NCBI GenBank assembly: GCA_028671895.1 | Contig: CM053799.1 | Location: 50,221,455 to 50,285,454 of the forward strand | Reading direction: 5' to 3' | Source: Oenanthe sinensis | Lineage: Eukaryota; Streptophyta; Magnoliopsida; Apiales; Apiaceae | DNA: 64,000 bases | Part shown: positions 21,576-32,066 of the stretch, in pieces | How positions within the stretch are numbered: position 1 is the first letter of the stretch | How the letters are laid out: every line of letters starts with the position of its first letter | The notes under the pieces: generated by a model | Seen by the model: only the letters and a program-made list of their open reading frames with translations | Databases searched by the model: none | Told to the model about the DNA's origin: nothing | Program-made: the position numbers and the translations under genes

Positions 21576-23062
21576 AAAAAGTTGCTTTGTTCCGGTTTAA
21601 GCTGAGCTTGGCAATCAGCAGCTCCAACACTTACCCCTTTAATGACAAAATTCCTTCACACCCAAAGACAATGAATTGGAGCATGAGTTCCAATCACTGC
21701 ACATGGGAGGGAGTCAGCTGTGAACACAAGACGGGAAACGTAATAGGACTTGATCTAAGTTGCAGCCAGCTGGAAGGAGCCATACTTGCAAACAGCACCC
21801 TCTTCCAACTCTCTCATCTCCACTTCCTCAACCTTTCTCACAACGACTTTTCCCTCTCCAATGAGTTCCCTCAGGAATTTGGTTTCTTTGCAAAAGGTTT
21901 GACACATCTCAACCTCTCTTCTACTTACTTTTCCGGAAGAGTCCCCTCAGGAATATCTCATTTGTATAAACTGGTCTCACTTGATCTAAGTTCTAACTAT
22001 AAGGCTAAACTTGAAGAAGAACTGTTTAAATCAGTAATGCAGAATATGAGTCAACTCAGAGTGCTTAATCTTGAAGAAGTCAGCCTCTCTTCCGTTGTAC
22101 CCATGAATTTGTCTACTTCTCTAAGAGTTCTCAACCTTGGGAATTACCCCAAGAATTACCTTAGGAATACTGGTTTACATGGAGAATTACCCCAAGAGGT
22201 TTTCCACCTCCCCAATTTACAAGTGCTAGATTTATCTTTGAATAGAAACCTCACTGGTATGTTACCCAAGAATTTGTCTACTTCTCTAAGAGTTCTCAGC
22301 CTCTATAATACTGGTTTACATGGAGAATTACCCCAAGAGGTTTTCCACCTCCCCAATTTACAAGTGCTACATTTATCTTTTAATACAAACCTCACTAGTA
22401 TGTTACCCACGAATTTGTCTACTTCCCTAAGAGTTCTTAACCTCTATAATACTGATTTATATGGAGTAGTACCCCAAGAGGTTTTCCACCTCCCCAATTT
22501 ACAAGTGCTAGATTTATCTAGGAATAGAAACCTCACTGGTATGTTACCCACGAATTTTTCTACTTCCCTAAGAGTTCTTTACCTTGAGTATACTGGTTTA
22601 TATGGAGTAGTACCCCAAGAGGTTTTCCACCTCCCCAACTTGGAAGTACTAGGTCTATCTCCTGCTAGTGAAAATAAGCTAACAGGTAGATTACCCAAAG
22701 TTAAGTGGGGAAGTTAGTTGGGTCTTAGTGGTAATAATCTCAATAGTCCAATTCCAACATCCATAGGGAATCTGGGTCGGCTTACTTACTTGGGCCTTGG
22801 TGGTAATAATCTCAATGGCCCAATTCCAACAGATTTAGTAAACCTTACTAAACTCGATACCTTATCTTTGAGAAATAATTCACTAACAGGACCTCTACCT
22901 CCTTGGTTGTTTCACCATCCATCATTGCAAGTCTTATATTTATATTCTAATAGATTCACAGGTCAGTTACCTGAATTTGACTCCTCCAAATCACAGCTGC
23001 AATCTTTTGATTGTTACAACAATTTACTCTCTGGACCTCACTTGAGAAAAATTTTAAATTAG
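21571..23062 (+). pseudogene. LRR receptor-like protein, main LRR part, truncated
   Basis: Continuation of the RLP begun at 8510. It starts with the N-terminal cap region (QKVALFRFKLSL, then NHCTWEGVSCEHKTGNVIGLDLS), which is typical of Cf-type receptor-like proteins, followed by about 15 extracellular LRRs. Between about 22160 and 22660 a two-LRR unit of roughly 141 bp (GLHGELPQEVFHLPNLQVL) is repeated four times with high identity, a recent expansion. An in-frame TAG at 22715-22717 interrupts the frame, just where sequence seems to be missing between LPKVKWGS and LGLSGNN. The rest ends at 23062 inside the LRRs, with no island domain, C-terminal cap, membrane helix or tail. The gene was therefore damaged by the retrotransposon, by the stop and by 3' truncation. 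Confidence 0.88.
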
Positions 23063-23335
23063 GTCTTCTCCGTCTTTCTTCTAGCATGTTCTCCAGCATT
23101 GTCATTGCCTTCTTTCTTCCCTGAAAACTCTTACAAAAGTCAAAATCATTGTACGAAGTATGTAGGATTCTAGTCTAGAGTTGAGGTGAAACTAGACATT
23201 GGGTGCACAAATTAAGTCTATAATTTGTTTATTCGTGAAACTTCTTAGTCATGATGAAAAAGGTGATAAGAATCGGCTTTGTACAAACTATTCCAACTTG
23301 GGATCAAATTAGAATAGTAGCTAGGTCCTTTATAC
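23063..23335. other. junction between truncated RLP and truncated P450
   Basis: No coding sequence is recognised for the missing 3' end of either convergent gene. Both lose homology within this 273-bp interval. Confidence 0.5.
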
Positions 23336-24193
23336 CTGTAAACACTTGTGGTAAGCTGTTCCAGGAATGTTTAGTGGGAAGGAGATTAATCCTTTTATGA
23401 ATGCTACAAAATTCTCGCGCAAATTCTCTGAAGACTTTTCTGGATCATAACTAATTAGTTTCTTAGCAGTCAGGTCAAATATCATCTGCCAACACCAAAG
23501 TTTATCAGTTGATATATAAGCAATACCGTTGTAAAATCTCAATGAAAATTAACAAAGGAGCCTATACTTACGGCTGCACTTGCATCTTTCAGTTCCACAG
23601 TTTCCTGCCTTGACCACACGTCTAAGCTTTTGTTCGCTGCCTGTTCAACTTCAGTTAGCATTTTCATTAGGCTTTCAGGACCAAACAAATTTAGTACCAT
23701 ACCCTTGAGGTACTTGTAAATGAATCCGTGCAAAGAACCAACATTTTGTTTTCCAAAGATCTCTGTAAAGGTATCTGGATACCAGCTCTGGAACAGACGA
23801 CCTTCTTGTTGGAATATGTAGTAATTTAGATCCGAGTTTGTTGATACTATAACTGGTCGTCCTACTAAACTGGTACGAAAAACTGGCCCATATCTAAACA
23901 CAAAGTTCAATATATCGTAAGAGGAAAACACGAGTGCACAAATGCTTGCAAAATGCAAATGAATATACATTAATGAAATAACATTGATCGTACCTTTTCA
24001 TTCTTTCTTTGACAAAGGGAGGAACATCAGACAATGAGTTGGGAGCAAAGAACTTAAGAGTTTCGCCCAATAGTGGAAAGCCCATTGAACCAGGAGGGAG
24101 ATTTCCATTGCATCTAGGATTATTCCATCGATAAACCCAATGCATAAAACTTAAAGCTACTAAAGCTGCAATGCAGACACAAACTGACCACAT
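23336..24193 (-). pseudogene. cytochrome P450, CYP87-like, first three exons only
   Basis: Three exons with good GT-AG borders: 24193-23994, 23893-23572 and 23485-23336. The first encodes a membrane anchor (SVCVCIAALVALSFMHWVY) and the proline hinge LPPGSMGFPLLGETLKFF. The second encodes YGPVFRTSLVGRPVIVSTN and the LFQSWYPDTFTEIFGK region. The third encodes SFPLNIPGTAYHKCLQ, a signature of the CYP85 clan close to CYP87, whose members act on triterpenoids or steroids. A donor site follows at 23335-23334, but no further exons are found. The I-helix, ExxR and heme-binding Cys regions are therefore absent, and the product could not bind heme. CYP87 assignment is from motif memory and could be another CYP85-clan family. 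Confidence 0.8.
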
Positions 24194-27100
24194 CTTTACC
24201 AGTAAGATACGGGAAATGATATTTGTACTCGGGGTCTAATCAGATAATAACTCTTTCGTAGAGTAACGTTATATGCTATCTTGCTATGTATCAGAAATAT
24301 GAATGTTAATGTAGGTAATGTGAAAAGCGAGACACCAAAGAGAAGAAAGTGCTGGAATGTATCTCAGTATCTTGACCTGAACTACTTAAATAGGCTGTCC
24401 AGATTACGTATCCTGTTAGAATAATAATATGCAGTGAAGTTGTCTTTCTTTGGCTTATTGAAGTTGGTTGCTCGAAAAGCTGTACAAGTAGTTAAGATAA
24501 GATTATAATACCTATAATAATCATGTCTAGAACTCACACATTATCATATGTCAACGGCACTCATAAAACTAGCGTAAAACCCTTGCAAAACTATGAAGCT
24601 TACACGATGTTTCCGAATGTGTCCCCTTGTGTCTCTCCCTCTCTTTGAATATGTGTAACACAGTACTTAAGAAGCAGTAGGCAGAAATGTTGTATTATTT
24701 AAAGAGATTTGCAGCAGCAAAAGGTCGTATATTCCCTAGATTTGAGACGATAGAGGTTCAAAGGATCTGGATGATGAAACTAATCTTCAAATGATCATTA
24801 AAAACTAGAATCTAATGAGTTATCAACTACTCTGAGTTTCAACAACCTGCGTAAATCTTATAAATATTTGTGCTAAATACTTTGGTATCTATGCAACATT
24901 AGTATTTTACACATGTTTCTTCAAAAATATTAATTTCTTTCTTTGTTTGCTAGATATGTATCTCATCTTAAATCTTTAGTTGGCTTTACCCGTATCTAAG
25001 TTGCATCACTAGTGGATTCGTAACCTTAGGATACACTTCTAGTAGTGTTATATGCTCTTCTATTGCATCATATTGAACTACCATTTTCAGGACAAGCTTT
25101 GATGACAATTTAACAGGTTTTAACATAGAGCATCTTCGAGGAGGCACATCGAGTTACTGGCCTTGCAACGTACTTTCAACCACACAAATGTAAGCATGTC
25201 GCTGTATATTTGAGAAATTGAATATTTACAGCAGACATAATGGAATTTGTTTAAAGTCTCGAAAAACACTTGAAACAAGAAAATGAAAACCTTGTCTGCC
25301 CATGAGGCCATGAGTCATGTTATTTTTATATAATCACGTCGTGTGCGGTGTGCAGAGCTTTACCCTTTGTAATTTTTAAAGAGAAGACATAAGTAGCAGA
25401 CTATTTAATAGCAAAACAGTCTGAAAGGAGTTGTTTTTAAAGATTTCCTATCAAATTCATTTTTGTGGGAATATTTTTGATGTAAAGAACCTAAAACATC
25501 CTAAATTATGGGTACACAAATCTCTTGCATTATCAGGATATCGTAAAGTTCTGAAGTTTTAACATATGCAATCTTATCGTTATTTTTCGACCCCTGCAAT
25601 CCCAAAACCAACTGTCACAGGAATTCTAATCAAACTCTTAAACACTAATAAGCATGTTCTTGACCTCTAAACTCGCAAAACTAAGAATGCAGTTTTACCA
25701 TCTATTCTTTCCTGCATTCGTAAGTCCCGTGCCTATCTTTTGTTCCACTTCAATAAAAGAAGAAGCATCAAATCAAATTTTCTTTTGACCATAGGCAAAG
25801 TGAACTTTCAGAATTCAAGGCATTAAATATAATGCATGTCATTGCTTGGCCTTCAAGGATGTTCTGGAGATTCCTTTCTTCAACTTGCTAAGTTGTTTTT
25901 GTCATATAAATCGATATGGCATAATACGTGACCTAAGCATTACATTTTAAAATACGAATATAAATTATTACTGCAGTCTACAGCTACGAATATCTTGCAA
26001 AGTGCGATTTTTTCTCTACAGCAGATGTGCACCTCCACACAATATATAGTTTCTTTACCTTTGATCGTATATGCAATTTCGATGTGTGTATTTCATGTAA
26101 TATCTTAGGTTCTTTTATTGTGATAATCTGGACATTGTTTTGATAAATCTTATCATCTCTGCATGAAAAAGATTTAATCCAAACACCCTGCATTTGGCTT
26201 ATTCTTTGGTGATCATTTGGATAGATTTTCGAATATTTCCTGTGTTTACAATTCACATAACTGTTCAAATATTTGGTTTATGAAATGTAGTAGTTTGCTA
26301 ATTGCGCAACTCTTCAGTTAGACTCCTCAATGGGGTCAAGAGCCAGTATAGCACACTTGAGATCTATCCGGAGAGTTCTGTTAATCATTCTGTTCTTGCA
26401 GTAGCCAGGCCTTTGATTTTACCACTATGTAAAAGCTACTATAACCAGTGGAATTTAATATATGATTCTTTCTTCCCTTAACAAGAACAGACGTCCATCT
26501 TTGAGGCAATAATTTTACTTCGAGTCGAATCTGAGACCCTAATACCCTTAAGTTACCAATTCTCCTAAAACTTTGACATGTTAGGAGACCGACTTATCGA
26601 GATCATAATTCATATATTATATTCTACCAGTACCACCTTCCAATTCTACCTCATTTATCTCGAATGAACTCAGCTGACTGGCAAATGAGTAGAGTTATAT
26701 TTTAATATGCGGGGACCTACCTGTCTTGATTGTACTTCAATAAGTTGCATCAGTTGATGGATGGGGGTCACTTACAGGGGATCCACCGTCCATAATACAG
26801 TGATCATTTGGTTATGTTTAATGGGAATGAGATGACTTGCCCCTTATCAACCTGCCTAGAATTGATTAAGTTCGATTACAAATAAGTTTTCCAACAAAAT
26901 ATTTTGTTTCTTAAATTTATGATCGAGTTGAGTTTATAAATAGCTAAATCGATTTGGGTTCGGTTTTTTTATTCATGATATATCCATTTAGCATTTCATT
27001 TATTCTATTTAGTACGTAAACTTGATTCAATTCGAGATGAAAAATTTGATAATTCATTTACAAATTACTTTTGAGATGAAAATTTTGAATAATTCATTTA

Positions 27101-27639
27101 CAATTTAGATAGTGTATTTTCAATTCATCTTATACGTAGTTTATAAATTTAAAATATTTTTCAACTTATAAACCGTTATAAAGAAAGATAAATAAGACTA
27201 AGATCAGCAAAAAGTTGCCCCATTGCATTGGTCGAGTTAGAGAGTGAAGAAATGCCCCTTCACATTGATAAGTGCACTTGAACTCTTGACACTTCCAAGT
27301 CACTTTAGGAGTTTAATTAAGATTAATTAAGACCATTAATTAGTAATAAGTTGAATAATAATAGTACATGTTTAAGTTAACTTGATTATTGAGAATATTT
27401 AGCACAAAGGTGGTGTTTGTTTTTCCACTCCAAACCTTGCCGTGCGCCATTGCATTATACTCATTTAAAAACTCATAATAATACAAATGTATTCCTGGTC
27501 AACGCGTAAGAATCTTTCTAGTATTAATCTAAACCATTTTTTAATTAATCGCAGATATGAGACGGCCCATTTGCTTGGAACAGTTGGAAACACGAGGTTC
27601 CATGTGTTAGCAACTTAAGTATGGTTATTAAGACTCGTA
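24194..27639. other. intergenic, no gene recognised
   Basis: About 3.4 kb without a convincing reading frame. A 94-codon minus-strand frame at 26268-25984 has no recognisable motif and is probably chance. The first few hundred bases upstream of 24193 would hold the P450 promoter. Confidence 0.5.
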
Positions 27640-27867
27640 CTCCTTACGTTTTTTTTCTAAGTCGTTTTGACTTTTGACACACGCTTTTATGCGTTTTAAT
27701 CATATTGTTAAAGTTATTATTTTTTATTATTTTTTATATTAAAATATGTAATCTATATTTTAATTCAAAAAAATAAATTTTAAAAATTATAATTTTTACT
27801 ATGCAATCAAAATACTTAAAAGTATGTGCCAAAAATCAAAACGATTTATAAAACAAAACGGAGGGAG
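27640..27867. mobile_element. Stowaway-like MITE, diverged
   Basis: Ends CTCCTTACGTTTT at 27640 and AAAACGGAGGGAG at 27855-27867, flanked by TA on both sides. Inner arms pair, for example AAGTCGTTTTGACTTTTG near 27660 with CAAAAATCAAAACGATTT near 27831. The left terminus has drifted from the CTCCCTCCGT consensus. About 228 bp, noncoding. Confidence 0.82.
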
Positions 27868-28724
27868 TAATTAGTTTCTCAATCCTTCATTTTGACGATA
27901 TTTTACCGCATTTAGAAGTATTAACATATTTAATGGTCAGTAAAACATCCTAGTCAACAAAACGTAAGTTATTGCATACTGTACATACCAGTACTATGTA
28001 TATATTGTTGTGCCATAGGCCACACTTGCTAGAAAAATAGATGCCTTGCTATTGCTGCGATGCACGTCCATACTCTAAAACAAGTTTACAATAATGAACT
28101 TTATCCCATTTAATTATGATCGTAACTCGGTCGAAATTCTGATAAAACATATAGTATCTGATACGGCTTGAATTAAATTTAAATTGAGTTCAAATAAACA
28201 TAATTTAATAAATAGTTTGAGTTAATTTGATTTTTTGACGAATATAACTCAAATTTAACTTATTTAATTTGGACCCAATTTAAATTATATTCAAATTTGA
28301 TCATATATTTTTTATTTAGTATAATGGATTGTTGTTAATAATATTGAGTTGAATTTTTCATTACATTCATCAAAAGTTTAAATATTTTGAGTAGTTCGAA
28401 TTTAACTCGATCTCAAAAAATTGCTAATTATATTGAACTTATCTAAATTTATGCATGAATTAAATTGAAACAAATTTTCATAACAATTTATATATTAATA
28501 TAAACTCAAAATTAAAACCGATTACCAAAAATTCGATTCAATTCAACTTAAAGTAACATTCCAAATTTAATATGATCGGTTTCATGTATATTTACATGTA
28601 CTGAAATTCATACATTTGAATGAGATCATGATTTCAAATTCAATCGATCTGTTATTCTACTCTCAGAACAAGATCATAACTTTGAATTGTTCTACTCTTA
28701 CAATCAACTTCGAACTCAAGTAAC
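27868..28724. other. intergenic, AT-rich
   Basis: AT-rich DNA with many AATTTAA/TTAAATT words and no gene or clean repeat that I can delimit. Confidence 0.45.
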
Positions 28725-29300
28725 ATGTGGATAGGAATGAGAGTTGATTGTCCTTTGTTCTCTTCTCTCTTTTACTTTCCTCTTTTCCTTTCATCTTTAT
28801 CGTCTCTTAGGCTTCCCCAATTCTTGGTTTTCTCACTCGATCACTTAATGGCTTATCTATTTAAGGTAGATCCATTATGCTCTCTCCGTTTTCTCACACA
28901 GAAGAGACACATCGATTCTCTTCCTGTAATTCTTGTTTTCTGTGCCCTACCTGCTTCTTCCTCTATTTTTCTACTCCATACCCCGATCTCAACAATCGAC
29001 ATGATTTCAAGCAAAACCCAAAATGTTTCCTCTCCATTGAAGTTTCAAATGATGACTGGATCTAGCGAACAACCTTGGCGTGTTTTTGATGGCTTGGGTT
29101 CAATTTGCTTCCAATTGGGTACTTCAAAATTTCCGCCTTCCCATGAAGGAGTATCATTTAATCAAAATCAAGTTCTCCCTTCGACTCACTTCTTTAGTTC
29201 ACATGAAATAGAAGTTAACAATACTGCTCTATTTAGAACTGATGGTGAGGTTAATGTGAAACCTAACATAGATTTCTTGTATTCTGCCTCCTTAAATTGA
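28725..29300 (+). CDS. hypothetical ORF upstream of DUF4283-like remnant
   Basis: A 191-codon frame with no family I recognise. The first ~90 residues are hydrophobic and low-complexity (SSLFYFPLFLSSLSSLRLPQF) and may be untranslated leader. From the internal ATG at 29001 the composition is more protein-like (PWRVFDGLGSICFQLG). It sits directly before the DUF4283-like sequence in another frame, so it may be the N-terminal part of the same decayed transposon protein, separated by a frameshift. Confidence 0.3.
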   Translation: MWIGMRVDCPLFSSLFYFPLFLSSLSSLRLPQFLVFSLDHLMAYLFKVDPLCSLRFLTQKRHIDSLPVILVFCALPASSSIFLLHTPISTIDMISSKTQNVSSPLKFQMMTGSSEQPWRVFDGLGSICFQLGTSKFPPSHEGVSFNQNQVLPSTHFFSSHEIEVNNTALFRTDGEVNVKPNIDFLYSASLN

Positions 29301-29339
29301 AAAAATTGTTGTTATGACCTAACTGATGATATGAGCTTT

Positions 29340-30268
29340 GAATTCAAAGTTATTAAATGTGCTGTTTTACAATTATATGGTCCAGTCGGGTTAACTAATG
29401 TGATTAAACATTATGGTGGTTATCTGGTTTTTGCTTTAAAGATTCTCAATGTGTTAACCGTGCCTTGAAATTTAGTCCGTTAGAGATTCATGGTCATTTG
29501 TTTCGCCTCCAAAGATGGCTTAAGTTTGTTCATAGTGTTGAGTCTGAGCAAGTAACTATTTGGGTCAAGCTTTTCTACGTGCCCTTCCTTTATTGGACTG
29601 TTAATGGTTTGTATCTTGTGAGTCTCGCTCTTGATCAACCCCTTGCCATGTCGCCTATAACATTTGAAGCTATATCTAAGAATGAACCCCTGCCTGAAGC
29701 TGAAATGCTTATCACCTTGGGAGTAAAGGACCCTAGACCTAATGTTCTCAAACTTGCTGCTAACTCTGTTGATAACATTGATCTGGTTCATGTCCTATAT
29801 CAACCGTTTCTACAATATGTGTTCTGCTTTTCATCCTAGCATATTGTTTGTGCTTGCCCTCAACTATTCATCATCTTTCCTCATGAAGCTCTCATGCCCC
29901 AAGGCTCAATATTTCAGGATCATGTCCCAGAAAAGTTTGCTTCTAATGCCTACCGAGATGAACCTTTAAGTGAACCTGAGGGAGATTCTCCTATTCATGC
30001 TATGACTATTGATGAATCTTTTATGCAGGTTGGCAATGAGATAGATATCCCTTCTTGTAGAAGGAGAATGGTGGACAAGCACAAAGTAGATAGGCAGAAC
30101 GAAAGTGAAGTGCTAGGTGATGGACTTAAATGTATTGCTCAAATGTATGCATACGAGGTGGACGCTGATGAGGATGTTGTTGATGTGGCTCTAAATGATG
30201 TTCAAATAAGCATAAATGTTGGTGGTAAAGCTCTCAGAGTTGGTGTATCTGGTCCCTGCTACCCTTAA
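29340..30268 (+). pseudogene. DUF4283/zinc-knuckle (LINE ORF1-like) remnant
   Basis: Conceptual protein with a frameshift near 29440 and an in-frame TAG at 29837-29839. The order matches DUF4283 proteins of plant LINE and reverse-transcriptase-linked ORFs: GYLVF near the start, LEIHGHLFRLQRWLKF, then EQVTIWVKLFYVPFLYWT, DQPLAMSPITFE and a degenerate knuckle with CACP. The tail is acidic (DEDVVDVALND). In plant retroelements this module binds nucleic acid. The minus-strand sequence at 31092-31532 is a relative in the opposite orientation. No reverse transcriptase is present nearby. Family assignment rests on pattern, not on a search. Confidence 0.55.
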
Positions 30269-31091
30269 ACATGATTTCCTCACTTGGTTACTGTAATGAT
30301 ACGCTATTACTCTATTTCTTATTTGGTTTGTTGCTCAGTCTTTGCTGAGCATGATGTGGGCTAGTCCCACAAACTCATTTGTCCTCTCCTCCGGGAGATA
30401 AGGTGGCTAGTCGGTCACCTTTTATTTATAAAATATATTAAAATTAGCTAAAAAAAACATGTAGATAGGATTTTGTAATGTAGCGCTAGATATACTAAAT
30501 GTTAGATGTGACTTCCTCATATTTAAGATCGAAATGAATAGGTTATTAAGCCCATGTTTTCCACACTAAATTTCAGGAAATTCAATTTAACCTCAAACTT
30601 TTGAGTGTAATATTAGCTAAATTACGATAATTATTACGATTCGACATCTTTTGAGTTTTGCATAAAACGAACTCTCACTTCACCAATAAAAAATGCCATG
30701 TAGACTTGTAGTAAAAGAAGTACTAATACATTATACATACTCAAACTATACATGTTTTTTTTAGCTAATTTGTTTATATTTTATAAATTTGGATTAAAGA
30801 AAATACAAAGATTGATTTCTTGAAGACTGCTAAGAGTTATGGTTGTGTTACAAATGAAGAGGTACCTAACTCAACTCTAGAAAAACTAGAGGTCAAAAGA
30901 AATAAATTTAACGGGGCAGAACAACCCCTCCAAAGTTCATGAAATTCATGTGAAAGTTACAACGATGACAAAACATCATACACCTCATGTATCACCTGCA
31001 TGATTATCACATGTGTTTGACATCTGAGCTTGTTTAGCATTTGTACCGATCTCATGAGATTGTCTACAAGTGTAGAATTTTCATGTTTAGG
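30269..31091. other. spacer between two inverted DUF4283-like remnants
   Basis: No reading frame of note. AT-rich from about 30430 onward. Confidence 0.4.
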
Positions 31092-31532
31092 CTAGTGGAC
31101 ACCGGAAAGAGAGGGTTCATAAGAGTGCTTTGGTTCATGATCAAGATATGCAGACCCTGGAACTAGCCTAAATCCTTCATAATTGATAAGGTAAGGACAA
31201 GTGCAGGCAACATGTTTAGGAGAGAAACAATGAGAACATTGAGAAAGCTTCCGAAATTGAACCTTGACCATTGTCTTATTCTCATCCAGATGTGCATAGA
31301 GAGCAACCATCACTATTTGTCTAGGGTCAAGAACCTCCATACTAAGGAGCACAACCGCTTCATCTTGTAATTCACCGTCTTGAATGGCTTGGAGAGTGTC
31401 TGAAGACAAGGTAATAGACTGGCCTATCGCTTTACCAAAGGAGAGTAAACATTTGACCTTCCGGAACAAGAGAGGAACATTTGAAAATTTAACCAAACTT
31501 GACAAAAGCAGGTTCCCTTCCATGTGTATCAA
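31092..31532 (-). pseudogene. DUF4283/zinc-knuckle-like remnant, inverted relative of 29340-30268
   Basis: A 146-codon frame. It has a degenerate DUF4283 strand (VKFSNVPLLFR), the IGQSITLSSDTLQA block matching the LDQPLAMSPITFEA block of the plus-strand remnant, and a knuckle CSHCFSPKHVACTCP followed by VPGSAYLDHEPKH, matching MPQGSIFQDHVPEK. It starts mid-domain, so the N-terminal part is missing. It is probably a transposon-derived fragment rather than a host gene. Confidence 0.5.
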
Positions 31533-32066
31533 ATCATGAGTGTGAGGGCAAGTACAACCAACATATATAGTTAATTATATATGTTTCAACTTAAAGTCAA
31601 ACTTGTTATACTTAAACTATTTACAACATTTATTCAATTTTCCATTCTACTACAAAATAAAATTTTAAAATCACCAACTTAAACATTACTAATTTATTTT
31701 GTAAACTACTAATTTTATCTACATATCCCGTCACAATTTTTAAAACATTACTTTAAGTAAATACTATATTAAGAATAATTTTTATACAGATAATTACTTG
31801 GTAGTTTGGGCCATAATGGATCTGATTGCAGGCCTAATCTAATAAACCCAACAGTCCATTGGGCCTAACCTTGATTTACATAACTATCACATTTTCGTTT
31901 CCATTATTCTATAAACTTGTAGAACATTGGAGAAGGTGCCTAATTACCAAGATACCCCTCACTTTATCTAAATTTACAACATCATACCCCTACTCATATA
32001 TATACACATTTTTTCTGTCTATTTCATTTCTCTTCCTCAAGAAACACACACACACACACACGAAAA
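31533..32066 (+). promoter_or_regulatory. upstream region of the PUX8-like gene
   Basis: Noncoding. A CATATATATACACATT TATA-like stretch near 31996-32009 lies about 60 bp before the ATG at 32067, and a (CA)n tract at 32045-32061 lies in the presumed 5' UTR. Confidence 0.45.

Noticed and set aside
25984..26268. 94-codon minus-strand frame
   Set aside because: No domain, no promoter or neighbouring gene, composition like the surrounding DNA.
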